Below are positions 19,142-28,034 of a DNA stretch of 64,000 bases, in pieces (the stretch's first letter is position 1; each line of letters begins with the position of its first letter). Location of the stretch: assembly GCA_938017975.1 (NCBI GenBank), contig CALIKQ010000041.1, positions 1-64,000 on the forward strand, in the 5' to 3' direction. The DNA is from an uncultured Pseudomonadales bacterium. Lineage in GTDB: Bacteria > Pseudomonadota > Gammaproteobacteria > Pseudomonadales > Azotimanducaceae. Made by a program: the position numbers and the translations under genes. The notes under the pieces were generated by a model. The model saw nothing but the letters and a program-made list of their open reading frames with translations, searched no databases and had not been told where the DNA came from.

Positions 19142-19211
19142 AGAGTGGTCCAACTGGTTTTTTGATAGACTTTCTGTGTTCAGCAGTATACCCAATTTTT
19201 TTATAGGAAGA

Positions 19212-21332
19212 ATGGTGTTTAAGCGAGTTTCCAGTTCGATTTTATATCAAATCACAGTGCTTTTTTTCGTCTCGCTATTGGTGACGGTCGTCATTGTTCT
19301 CTCTGAAAATGTTCTATTGCGGCAACAGTCGATTGAGTCCCTAACCCGAGAGATTTCCGATAATCAGCAGATTCTTTTTACCAAAACGCGAGATGCTTTT
19401 TTTGATCAGTTGGAGTACTACGCGTTTGATGCAGACCCGGGCCGACCGTCGATCTGGAAGCTTCGTGGGAGTCGCAGCCCAGTGGATGCCGTCCGGAGTA
19501 GAAACGCGCGGAAAATCGAGATCGCACTGCAAGATCAATTTACGCAGTTACTCGGGAACAATACCCTCGATACCTTGGTGATCTTTGACCTCGAAGGCAA
19601 TCCTTTAAAAGCGTTTCAAAACCCTGAGCAGAAGCGGTTGTCAGACCCAGAAATTGTCGAGCTGGGCGCTACCCTCAAAGAATTTGCCTTCTCTAAGAAG
19701 CCGCATCAAGGTTTTATCCAGCAGGGTGATACCTTGGCACTCTCCCTTGTTTTCCCAATTTATGCCAATGCAACCATCTTGGCCTATGTTTATTATGGCT
19801 TGGATTTCGCAGAGCTTAGTGCAGCATTCGAAGCAGACAGTCGTTCAGTGATTTTGATTTCAAGCATACCTTCGGCGATGTCTGAGAAAACCCGGGCCAG
19901 TTTTAAAGAGGAGTCCATTGATCGGTTCAAGGGTGCGGCTGTTGAGTTGATAAACGGCAGGTATCACGCGATCACACCCAAGGAAATCGACGCAGGGACG
20001 CCGGAAACCGTGCAGATGATCTTTGCTAAAGATATCAACGAGACCATTGTTCTGGGTGAACAGTACCTCCTTCAGGCGCTGATGGGGGCAACATTGTTTT
20101 TGGTTTTATCTGGTTTGTTTCTCTTTTTCTTCTTAAGACGAGCCCTTAACCCACTGGGTCAGGCGATTGGGGTGTTGGAAGCGTTGTCTCGAGGTGACTT
20201 AGAAGTCAGCATTAATCAGAAGCGCGAGGATGAAGTCGGTAAAATCGCTGAGGCGATTGAGGCCTTTCGGGAACGACTCGTGGCCTACAACGTAATGCGT
20301 GGTGAAGCCCGAACTCAGAGAATTTCCCAGCAGACAGAAATTCTAACCCAGACCCGAATGCTGGCAGAATTGCTTCCTCAGACTCGTCAATCCAGCATGG
20401 CCTCAACCATTGCTGAGCTCGAAAAGGAAATTCAAAATTCCCGGGTGAAGGAGGGAGAGGGAGGTTTCGAGGTTGAGGCCGATGAGGTCAGCGGCTTGTT
20501 TGCTCGCTCCTTTGGATCGTTGGCGGCGGAGCTTGAGGCGCAGTACGCGGAGCTTGATAGTTTGGTTCAAGCCCGTACCAAAGAGCTTGAAAAAGCGCGG
20601 GATAAGGCCAACGCGGCCAGCGAAACAAAGAGTAAATTTCTCGCAAATATGACGCACGAACTGCGAACCCCGCTGAATGCGATCATAGGCTATTCTGAAA
20701 TGATCAGCGAGGAAGCTGAAGACGAGGGCTTAGATTGGTTGCTTGGGGACACCAAGAAAATACGGGATTCGGCAACCCATCAGTTGCAATTAATCAACGA
20801 TATTTTAGATCATTCCAAAATCGAGGCAGGACGGCTCGAGCTCTATGTTTCTGAGTTTGATCTCACTGCAGCGCTAAAATTTATAAAAGATGTTAGTCAG
20901 CCCTTGGCCGACAAAAATGCCAATACGATCGAGTACCGTTTTGCGGACGATCTTGGCGTTATGGCATCAGATGAAACGAGGTTGCGCCAAATACTGCTTA
21001 ATTTTTTGAGTAACGCCTGTAAGTTCACTAAGGCGGGTGCGGTGGTTTTTGATGTCAGTGAAGAGATGGTTGAGGCAGCGCCGATACTCAGTTTTAAAAT
21101 TATTGATTCGGGCATTGGGATGACGCCGGATCAGGTCGCCAAAATATTCGAGGAATTCACCCAAGCCGACGACGATACGACGGCCAAGTTCGGTGGTACG
21201 GGCTTGGGCCTCGCGATCACGAAGCGTTTAACGGAAATGATGCAGGGCGAAATTAGAGTCGAAAGCGAGCCCGGAAAGGGCTCCACCTTTGAATTGCGTC
21301 TACCCAGAACGATCGTTCAATCAACTGACTAA
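19212..21332 (+). CDS. Membrane sensor histidine kinase (orphan)
   Basis: A 706-residue two-component sensor kinase. Transmembrane helices lie at about 10-32 and 287-309 and enclose a roughly 250-residue periplasmic sensor region. A HAMP linker (about 308-360) and a long coiled coil (to about 470) follow. HisKA holds [12 protein letters not shown] with phospho-acceptor His482. The ATPase part shows N-box [17 protein letters not shown] and [10 protein letters not shown]. No receiver domain is attached and no response regulator gene is in the window. The start is ATG 19212, or GTG 19215 which suits the AGGA at 19205-19208 better. Longer frames would overlap the divergent cytochrome gene. Confidence 0.92.
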   Translation: MVFKRVSSSILYQITVLFFVSLLVTVVIVLSENVLLRQQSIESLTREISDNQQILFTKTRDAFFDQLEYYAFDADPGRPSIWKLRGSRSPVDAVRSRNARKIEIALQDQFTQLLGNNTLDTLVIFDLEGNPLKAFQNPEQKRLSDPEIVELGATLKEFAFSKKPHQGFIQQGDTLALSLVFPIYANATILAYVYYGLDFAELSAAFEADSRSVILISSIPSAMSEKTRASFKEESIDRFKGAAVELINGRYHAITPKEIDAGTPETVQMIFAKDINETIVLGEQYLLQALMGATLFLVLSGLFLFFFLRRALNPLGQAIGVLEALSRGDLEVSINQKREDEVGKIAEAIEAFRERLVAYNVMRGEARTQRISQQTEILTQTRMLAELLPQTRQSSMASTIAELEKEIQNSRVKEGEGGFEVEADEVSGLFARSFGSLAAELEAQYAELDSLVQARTKELEKARDKANAASETKSKFLANMTHELRTPLNAIIGYSEMISEEAEDEGLDWLLGDTKKIRDSATHQLQLINDILDHSKIEAGRLELYVSEFDLTAALKFIKDVSQPLADKNANTIEYRFADDLGVMASDETRLRQILLNFLSNACKFTKAGAVVFDVSEEMVEAAPILSFKIIDSGIGMTPDQVAKIFEEFTQADDDTTAKFGGTGLGLAITKRLTEMMQGEIRVESEPGKGSTFELRLPRTIVQSTD

Positions 21333-21361
21333 GGCTCTGCTACCAGCTCGCCCGGGAAGAC

Positions 21362-23737
21362 CTATACGATCGGCAAATGATGCTTGAGCGGCAGAGAACG
21401 AAGCCGTTTACCTGTTAGATTATGAATCGCATTGCAAACTGCGGGCGCAACCAGCGACAGGGTGTTCTCACCGGCGCCGCTTGGGTGAACTCCATTTTCA
21501 ACGATGTGAATATCAAGTTCAGGCAAATCTGAATTGCGCTGCCACTTGTAAGCGTCAAAATTGGTTTCCCTGAGTCTGCCCTCCTCGAGTACCGCCTCTT
21601 CAAAGAAGGTGCTGCTCATACCCCAAAGTAAACTGCCTTCGATTTGACTTCGGATCCCGTCAGGGTTGATCGCAATACCGACATCTGCGCAGACCGTGAT
21701 TTTTTTGACGTTGATATTTCCGCCCGAAGTTTTTTCGATATCAGCCACGCAAGCTGCATAGGTCGGATTTCTGCGGTTTTCTGCAGCCGCAATAGCGATG
21801 CCCTGCGCGCTGTTTCGCTTTTGCAGGGGTGAGCCATAATTTGCTTGGCCAGCGGCAATTTTAAGGGTGTTGGCGAGTCGCTGCCCGCCCCCAACAGTCA
21901 CTTGGCCAGCGCCGGTCAACAGAACGTCTGATTCGTCTGCTGCCCTTGCGGGTGCCCCACTGTTGCGCCCCCTGCTTTTGAGAAGACTCAGTCTCAAGTC
22001 GAGCGGATCAACGTCAAGCTCGTGAGCAATTTCATCGATGAAGCTTTCGATGGCGAAAACAGTATAGAAGTTACCGACTGATCTAACGTGGCCAACGGGA
22101 ATTAAGTCCGTCATGAGCTTCTGATAATAGTATTGAACTTCGGCATGCTCGAGGTCATACCAGTGATCAGCACCCGAAACTGCCCCGCGAGCATTGTCGA
22201 TCATGGTCATCGTCGGTTTTACGCTATCAATGTTGCCGTATGAGAAAGCAGGCATTACGCCCGGTGAACCAGGCGCTGCTACCAATTCGTGCCTGAGCCC
22301 TTGTAGCCTCGATTGCGGTGATAGCGCGGTGTTGCTACTGATTGCCGCCTTAAACGTTTGATGCGAAATCGTTTTTGGGTGGCCAAAGTTAAACTGATCC
22401 TCGCGGGTGAGCATGACCTTTACAGGCTTGCCCAAGACCTGACAGGCTTGAGCGGCGATCGTGACCTGGTCCCCGTAGATTTTGTCACCGAAGCTGCCGC
22501 CGACCAGGTTGGGGTGGAAAACGACTTTAGAAGCACCCACGCCCAGTTCCCCTGCGATGGCTTCAATGAGTTGAGAGCCCATATGGTGTCCCGCGTAAAT
22601 ATGAAATACCCCATCAATGTTTTGAACCAGTGCGTTTCGGGGTTCAAGGGCCGCATGTTCGATCATGCTGGTTTGATATTCCGCCTCAAGTATCTGATCG
22701 GCCTCGCTGAGTGCAGTGTCGACGTCGCCAACCTTGAGTACGGTTGCACCCTTTTCTCTGGAAGGCAGTGACTTTGCATCGGCCATCAACGCGTCTGAAC
22801 TGACGCGCTGGGATTCTGGTACTTCCCATTGCACATCAATCATCTGGGCTGCCCGCATTGCCGCGGGAAAACTTTCAGCAATGACCAAAGCAACGTCGGT
22901 CCTACCCATGCCAGGCATACCCGCAGCGCTCAGGGACAGCGTTCGAAGATATCCAGGGATTTCTTCTCGCGCTGCTGCGTCGTTAATGGATAAAACTTTT
23001 GAGCCGAGCCGGGTTGGCGGTAGAGACATCTTGCCGTACACCATGTTTGGCACATAGGCATCAATGCTGTATCTGGCCTTGCCGTTGACTTTCTCGTCGA
23101 TATCAAGGGCCGGCAATGACTGACCAATGATTTTGTAGTCACTACGATCTTTGAGCTGTGCAGCGCTGAGTTCTTCAGGCTGAATCACATGATCGATGGT
23201 GGTTTGTGACAGGATTTCTCCGTAGCTAATTTTTTGCTCAAAAATTGGATCAATGATGTGACCTTTTTGCGCAATACAATCGCTGGGTTCGCTGCCCAAG
23301 ATTTCAGCGCCTGCTTCCAGCAAGAATTGGCGTGCGACGGCTGCCGATTGCGACAGCGGCGTAAAGTTGTCTAGCACGCTCATGCTGCCGCCTGTGCCCT
23401 GGTGGCCTGTCTTAGTGACTTGCACGCTGTCCATTTCTGGATAATCGATACTGACTTTTGACCAATCGATCTCAAGTTCTTCAGCAATGATTTGGGCAAA
23501 AGCGGTTCCGACATGTTGTCCAAGCTCTTGCTTAAAAATATGGATATTTGTTTCGCCGCTGCTCTGCATTGTGAACCAAACGCAGGGGGAGAAGTTCTCT
23601 GGCAGTACCAGTGGGCTGCCCGGGTCCAGGAGGTTGACTACCTGACCTGCCAGCGCGCTTTGCGCGATGACTAACCCACCGGCGGCTCCAGCGGAGGTGA
23701 TTAAGAACTTACGACGTGAAGGATCGAACTGTGTCAT
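21362..23737 (-). CDS. Molybdopterin-binding subunit, xanthine/aldehyde dehydrogenase family, Tat-exported
   Basis: A 791-residue large subunit of a molybdenum hydroxylase that oxidises an aldehyde or N-heterocycle. The N-terminus carries a twin-arginine signal (SRRKFLITSAGAAGG), so it is exported folded. Molybdopterin-binding segments include GGSFGDKIYGDQV and GHQGTGGSM. The conserved catalytic Glu is E757 in GAGENTLSLVAPA, where the more usual GEP is GEN. It resembles isoquinoline 1-oxidoreductase beta (IorB)-type subunits, which lack an FAD subunit and pass electrons to cytochromes. The Fe-S subunit gene lies just upstream, 6 bp away. The substrate is unknown. Confidence 0.92.
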   Translation of the reverse strand: MTQFDPSRRKFLITSAGAAGGLVIAQSALAGQVVNLLDPGSPLVLPENFSPCVWFTMQSSGETNIHIFKQELGQHVGTAFAQIIAEELEIDWSKVSIDYPEMDSVQVTKTGHQGTGGSMSVLDNFTPLSQSAAVARQFLLEAGAEILGSEPSDCIAQKGHIIDPIFEQKISYGEILSQTTIDHVIQPEELSAAQLKDRSDYKIIGQSLPALDIDEKVNGKARYSIDAYVPNMVYGKMSLPPTRLGSKVLSINDAAAREEIPGYLRTLSLSAAGMPGMGRTDVALVIAESFPAAMRAAQMIDVQWEVPESQRVSSDALMADAKSLPSREKGATVLKVGDVDTALSEADQILEAEYQTSMIEHAALEPRNALVQNIDGVFHIYAGHHMGSQLIEAIAGELGVGASKVVFHPNLVGGSFGDKIYGDQVTIAAQACQVLGKPVKVMLTREDQFNFGHPKTISHQTFKAAISSNTALSPQSRLQGLRHELVAAPGSPGVMPAFSYGNIDSVKPTMTMIDNARGAVSGADHWYDLEHAEVQYYYQKLMTDLIPVGHVRSVGNFYTVFAIESFIDEIAHELDVDPLDLRLSLLKSRGRNSGAPARAADESDVLLTGAGQVTVGGGQRLANTLKIAAGQANYGSPLQKRNSAQGIAIAAAENRRNPTYAACVADIEKTSGGNINVKKITVCADVGIAINPDGIRSQIEGSLLWGMSSTFFEEAVLEEGRLRETNFDAYKWQRNSDLPELDIHIVENGVHPSGAGENTLSLVAPAVCNAIHNLTGKRLRSLPLKHHLPIV

Positions 23738-23743
23738 AACGGT

Positions 23744-24208
23744 CTAGACCTCTTGAATATCAGCGTCGACCACTGATCGAATGGCTTTATTAATGCGCGT
23801 GTAGGTCATGCATCGGCACAAATTGCCCCGCATTGCAGACGCAATCTCATCATCGCTGGGGTCTGGGTTCCTTCTTAGGAATGAGACAGCCTGCATAATT
23901 TGACCGGAATGACAGTAACCACATTGAGGCACTTGGTGCTCTATCCAGGCTTTTTGAACAGGATGCTCTATGCCCGCACTCAAACCCTCGATGGTAGTAA
24001 TGTAGGCGCCATAGACGTCATCGACTCTGAGTTGGCAGCTTCTCACTGCTTCACCGTTGACATGAACGGTGCAGGCCCCGCAATGTCCGCCACCACAGCC
24101 AAATTTTGTCCCTGTTAACCGAAGCTCCTCTCTGAGCACCCATAAAAGGGGGGTATCGGGCTCTGCGTCAACCAGGTAGCTTTTGTTATTGACGTTAAGT
24201 TTTGGCAT
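23744..24208 (-). CDS. (2Fe-2S)-binding subunit of molybdenum hydroxylase
   Basis: A 154-residue electron-transfer subunit with two [2Fe-2S] clusters. The plant-type cluster is held by C38, C43, C46 and C58 ([16 protein letters not shown]), and the second by C96, C99, C131 and C133 (QCGYCHSG and NLCRC). It has the standard length for IorA/CoxS-like subunits. It lacks its own Tat signal and would be exported with the large subunit. It is the first gene of a two-gene operon, with AGAGG upstream of the ATG. No FAD subunit gene is present, consistent with a cytochrome or quinone acceptor. Confidence 0.94.
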   Translation of the reverse strand: MPKLNVNNKSYLVDAEPDTPLLWVLREELRLTGTKFGCGGGHCGACTVHVNGEAVRSCQLRVDDVYGAYITTIEGLSAGIEHPVQKAWIEHQVPQCGYCHSGQIMQAVSFLRRNPDPSDDEIASAMRGNLCRCMTYTRINKAIRSVVDADIQEV

Positions 24209-25189
24209 GGCTTGAAACCTCTTTTAGGCTAAATACTGTTCTCGTTTGGCGTGCGTTTCACGTTTGCCTATTGCTCCGATTTGGTCAAACTGGGAAGGCC
24301 TGTTTTCTTGAGAAGAACCCTGATTTTGGCTTGAGGAGCAGCTAAACACAAACTTTCAATCTACAGGGTTTTCAGGTTTACGCAAGGTTGGTTCGATATT
24401 GGCAGATTTGGGGTTGCAGGCGTCTGTTTATGGCTGAGTTGCAGTCGTGCAAATTTAGGCAGGGTTCGGCAGAAAGGCTTAAAAAATCAGGAAGAAGTTG
24501 CACTTTGATTGGGTCACTCATGATTGAACTTGAGCGAGTCCGCCCAAGTGTTTTGGTCACCGGGCATGATGGCTCATTGGCATCTTCCGCTGGACGCTGA
24601 TCGGTATGCAAAAGTCGCTGAGGATTGCCCACGATGCACCGCTCAAGAATGATTAAGCGGCTCGATGTGCGTGCATCCCAAGTTGCGAATTCGCTTGAAG
24701 GTTTGGAGGGGTTTTGGCGAGCGGGGTTGCCATAGTTGGTCAATTTTAAGGTGCCATGATATTTGCCTTGATGAAAAATATGACGAATCTAAACTACAGA
24801 TAAGAAGGGACTTATGCGCAAACAAGGTATAGAGTCGCTTGCTTGAAATAGACTGCTTTTTTAACAAAGGTTAGAACCTCAGGTCGCAGTAGAATCGAAG
24901 CGATGGGTTGCTAGAGCACTAGAAGATGGGCAGAGTTGATCAGTCCATCAGGTAGTTCGGCAGAAATGATACTCGCCTCGAAATGCCCCCGTAAAAATGA
25001 GGTCAGAAAGGCCTGAGGCTCTAGAAACTCAGAGGCCCTATAAACCAGAGGCCCTAGAGATTAAGAGACGCTAGAAATCAGAGGCGTTACTCAGCATTTT
25101 TGGCGCCCCTAGTTGTTGGCGCCTAGTTTGAGGCGATGGTTGGGACGCATATGTCGCACCTTAGCAAGGTCAGAAAAGAAGGAAAACGC
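24209..25189. other. Gene-poor interval of about 1 kb
   Basis: No supported gene is found. The longest frames (for example 24378-24743 on the minus strand) are Ser/Arg/Pro-rich, lack ribosome sites and show no family. Both flanking genes point away, so promoters for both should lie here. The 3' part holds a degenerate tandem repeat (25021-25086). Confidence 0.6.
25021..25086. repeat. Degenerate 16-17-bp tandem repeat, four copies
   Basis: Units start at 25021, 25038, 25054 and 25071, with the consensus CTAGAAAYCAGAGGCC and 2-5 differences each. The preceding bases (AGGCCTGAGGCT) share the AGGC core. The repeat lies about 105-170 bp upstream of the split-barrel protein gene. No coding frame explains it. 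Confidence 0.75.
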
Positions 25190-25651
25190 ATGACGGTCAT
25201 CAGTTCGAAAAGTGCTTGGACACTCGATGCGATGGAGACCTTTCTCGCAGGTGCAGTGATACCAATTCGTATTGCAGCCCAAGATGGACAATTCCCGCTG
25301 ATTTGCTCGGTTTGGTTTTACTTCGATGCAGCCAGTAAGCAATTTGTTTGTGCGAGTCATGAACGCAGCAAACTCATTCGGGTGCTTAAAAAGAGCGATC
25401 GATGCGGGTTCGAAATCGCCACCAATGATTCGCCCTACCGCGGTATACGGGGTAAAGCTGTGACGGCATTGAGTCGCGAAAATGTTGAGACGTCGCTCAA
25501 CCGACTGGTTGACCGTTACTTGGGCACTACGAACGCGGGTCTGGGTCAGTGGTTGTTGAGCCGGGTTGATGAAGAATATGAAATTAGACTGACGCCGACC
25601 TGGATGACGGCTTGGGATTACGGAGAGCGAATGGAACCTACCGCTGATTGA
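25190..25651 (+). CDS. Pyridoxamine 5'-phosphate oxidase-like (split-barrel) protein
   Basis: A 153-residue protein resembling the FMN/F420-binding split-barrel superfamily. Visible landmarks are a strand FPLICSVWFYFD, then FVCASHERSKLIRVLKKSDRCGFEI, the typical second and third strand arrangement, followed by GIRGKAVTAL. Many relatives bind flavin or deazaflavin and reduce small molecules; others have no known activity. I start at ATG 25190 with AAGGA 6 bases upstream, rather than 18 codons earlier. A cupin gene follows after 98 bp. Confidence 0.78.
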   Translation: MTVISSKSAWTLDAMETFLAGAVIPIRIAAQDGQFPLICSVWFYFDAASKQFVCASHERSKLIRVLKKSDRCGFEIATNDSPYRGIRGKAVTALSRENVETSLNRLVDRYLGTTNAGLGQWLLSRVDEEYEIRLTPTWMTAWDYGERMEPTAD

Positions 25652-25749
25652 AGTTCAAAAAATGGCGACTGGCTGATGCTTCATGCCTTAGACGTCGTTG
25701 AGCTTTAATCGGCGCCGATCTGGATGCCGATAGACAAGGGAGTTTAGCG

Positions 25750-26118
25750 ATGGGACTGAGGGTGCATAAGCAATTTTTCAAAGACAGGGCAGAGATCTAT
25801 GAAGATCTTGCCAAGAGCGGCCATTGGCCGACCACCTACGTTTCGGGTCAGTCAAGCGAGCTCCCGCTGCATTGGCACGATCTTGATGTCTCAGGATATG
25901 TTGTGAGCGGCTCAACATACCTTTTAGATGAGGCAGGAAACCACCACCCGTTGTCCGCAGGCGACAAACTTGAAATTCCCAGGGGGACCTTGCACGCCGA
26001 GGGTGCTGTTGACGATCAAGTTGTCTATATCGTTGGGACGGCAGAGCCCGGGGAATTACGGGCTCAGTTGGCCTTGTTGTCTCCTGATGATCAGTCTCGC
26101 TTGGCCCCTCAGAGCTAA
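25750..26118 (+). CDS. Small cupin-domain protein
   Basis: A 122-residue single cupin barrel. Probable metal ligands are His41 and His43 (LHWHDLD) and His82 (GTLHAEG); GDKLEIPRGTLH matches the second cupin motif. The function is unknown: sensor, isomerase or dioxygenase are all possible. A ribosome site (AGGGAGT) precedes the ATG. It sits on the same strand as the GH30 gene 215 bp downstream. Confidence 0.83.
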   Translation: MGLRVHKQFFKDRAEIYEDLAKSGHWPTTYVSGQSSELPLHWHDLDVSGYVVSGSTYLLDEAGNHHPLSAGDKLEIPRGTLHAEGAVDDQVVYIVGTAEPGELRAQLALLSPDDQSRLAPQS

Positions 26119-26333
26119 CACCGTGACGCCCCCGTTTTAGACCGTCGGTCTCTTGGGCCCGACCAAAAATCGCTATTGCGCTATTGTCCCTGTTAACGGG
26201 TCAGGTTGCGCTCCGTTCCCCCTAACCGCAATGACGTTGACAGCACGCGCTAAACCCGAGAGTCTGTGCGCGGTTGAAGATAACGCCACCGCCCTTTGCC
26301 CATGGTTTATTGGCGATCGAATGAGGAAAAGTC

Positions 26334-28034
26334 ATGAAGATCTATCTGGTTTTCTCGTGTGTGTTGCTGCTTGTGACGGGGTGTCAGAAATCTTCGATCG
26401 AACCTTACTCATACGGCTTGACCGAATCAGAAGCAGTCCTTGTAACGAGCGCTGCTGGGGCAAAGTTGGCAGAGGCAGCGCCGATTGTTTTCAGCACCGC
26501 GCAAGGCTCGCAATCTGTGCGTGTTCGAGTGAGCCCACAAGTCCTGAAACAAGTGATCACCGGCATTGGAACGTCGTTCACTGAATCATCAGCCTTCGTG
26601 CTTGCACATCTTTCTGAGTCAGAAAGACAGCGAGTGATGGCGCGAATTTATTCGGAGCAGGGCGCCAATTTTTCGCTTGCTCGAACACCGATTGGCTCGA
26701 CGGATTTTTCGGTCGAGGGGCGATACAGTTATGCCGCATCCGCCAACGATCAAGGGCTAGAGCAGTTCTCGATAGCGCCGGATCGAGCCGGGTTTGATCC
26801 GGCGCTCTACCCGGATCTCAAGTCTCCAGACTATGATGTGCTGCCGATGATTCAAGAGGCGATGGCGATTAAATCAGATCAGGGCGATTCAACGCTGAAT
26901 ATTATTGCCTCTGCCTGGACAGCGCCGCCCTGGATGAAAACCATCGATACTTGGTTTATCCCCGGTTCAAAAGAAAACAACTATCAGGGCACTGGGGGTG
27001 AATTGAAATCCGGCTTTGAGGGGTTGTATGCGGATTATTTGATTCGCTACTTAGATGCCTATCAAGACGCAGGGGTCAGCATTTGGGGGATCACCCCGGT
27101 CAATGAGCCGGAAGGCAATAGTGGTCAGTGGGAAAGCATGCATTTTACGCCAGAGACCCAGGCTCAATTCATCAAGGATCATTTAGGTCCGAAGTTGCGT
27201 CAAAGCGGACATGGTGAAACAAAGCTATTGGTGTTTGATCAAAACAGAGATGCCTTAGAGCATTGGACAGATGTCATCTATAGTGATCCCGCCGCAGCCC
27301 AATACGTTTATGGCGCAGCGATTCACTGGTACTCGAGCACTGTGGATGTCTATGAGGATGTGCTTGAGCAGGTTCATCAGCGCTACCCGGGTTATGATCT
27401 GATTCATACTGAAGGCACCATCGATGATTTAGGTAAAGCTGCGCCCGGTGGGATTGGAGACCCTGCTGGGTTTCAAGAATCGGGTTGGTTTAACAACGAT
27501 TCGTTTTGGTGGCAACCCAATGCTACAGATTGGGCATATACAGCGAGCTGGGCCCCAAATGCGAATCATCATCCCAAATACACGCCGGTTCATCGTTATG
27601 CACGCAATATCATCGGTAGCTTGAACCATTGGGTATCCGGCTGGATTGACTGGAATATTGTGCTTGATGAACGTGGCGGGCCGAACCATGTTGGCAATTT
27701 TTGTGGGGCGCCGATCATGATCGACCGAAAAACCGGGGAGATCTACGAAACGCCCATTTTCCATATTTTGTCGCAGTTCAGCCGAACGATTAGGCCCGGA
27801 GACCGAGCGGTGCGTGTCTCCGTGCAGGCGCCGATGCTAGAAGACGACGCGCTACACGTGAGTGCAACGCGAAATCCTGAAGGTCTGCTCTCGGTGCAAT
27901 TGCTCAACACTCAGGAGATACCGATTACTTTGAGCCTTGAAATTGGCGATCAAGCAGCAGAGGTTCTGCTGCCGGCGAATGCGCTGCAAACAGTGCGCGT
28001 GCGGTTAAATAACACCGCGCAAGGGACTCAGTGA
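26334..28034 (+). CDS. GH30 family glycosidase, lipoprotein
   Basis: A 566-residue glycoside hydrolase of family 30 (glucosylceramidase and beta-1,6-glucanase fold). The lipoprotein signal MKIYLVFSCVLLLVTGC has a lipobox Cys17, so it is anchored to a membrane, probably the outer one. GIGTSFTESSAFVL near residue 77 is a family hallmark. The acid/base is Glu258 in PVNEPEGN, and the nucleophile is Glu360 in IHTEGTID. The C-terminal beta-sandwich side-domain is present. Its stop overlaps the start of a sodium/sugar symporter gene by one base, indicating coupled hydrolysis and uptake. The substrate, a beta-glucan or glycolipid sugar, is inference. Confidence 0.92.
   Translation: MKIYLVFSCVLLLVTGCQKSSIEPYSYGLTESEAVLVTSAAGAKLAEAAPIVFSTAQGSQSVRVRVSPQVLKQVITGIGTSFTESSAFVLAHLSESERQRVMARIYSEQGANFSLARTPIGSTDFSVEGRYSYAASANDQGLEQFSIAPDRAGFDPALYPDLKSPDYDVLPMIQEAMAIKSDQGDSTLNIIASAWTAPPWMKTIDTWFIPGSKENNYQGTGGELKSGFEGLYADYLIRYLDAYQDAGVSIWGITPVNEPEGNSGQWESMHFTPETQAQFIKDHLGPKLRQSGHGETKLLVFDQNRDALEHWTDVIYSDPAAAQYVYGAAIHWYSSTVDVYEDVLEQVHQRYPGYDLIHTEGTIDDLGKAAPGGIGDPAGFQESGWFNNDSFWWQPNATDWAYTASWAPNANHHPKYTPVHRYARNIIGSLNHWVSGWIDWNIVLDERGGPNHVGNFCGAPIMIDRKTGEIYETPIFHILSQFSRTIRPGDRAVRVSVQAPMLEDDALHVSATRNPEGLLSVQLLNTQEIPITLSLEIGDQAAEVLLPANALQTVRVRLNNTAQGTQ

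Noticed and set aside
19023-19211. N-terminal 63-residue extension of the histidine kinase
   Set aside because: It would overlap the divergent cytochrome c gene and its signal peptide; a natural start lies at 19212.
24378-24743. 121-residue ORF in the gene-poor gap
   Set aside because: Composition is typical of a chance frame, there is no ribosome site, and several overlapping frames look equally likely.
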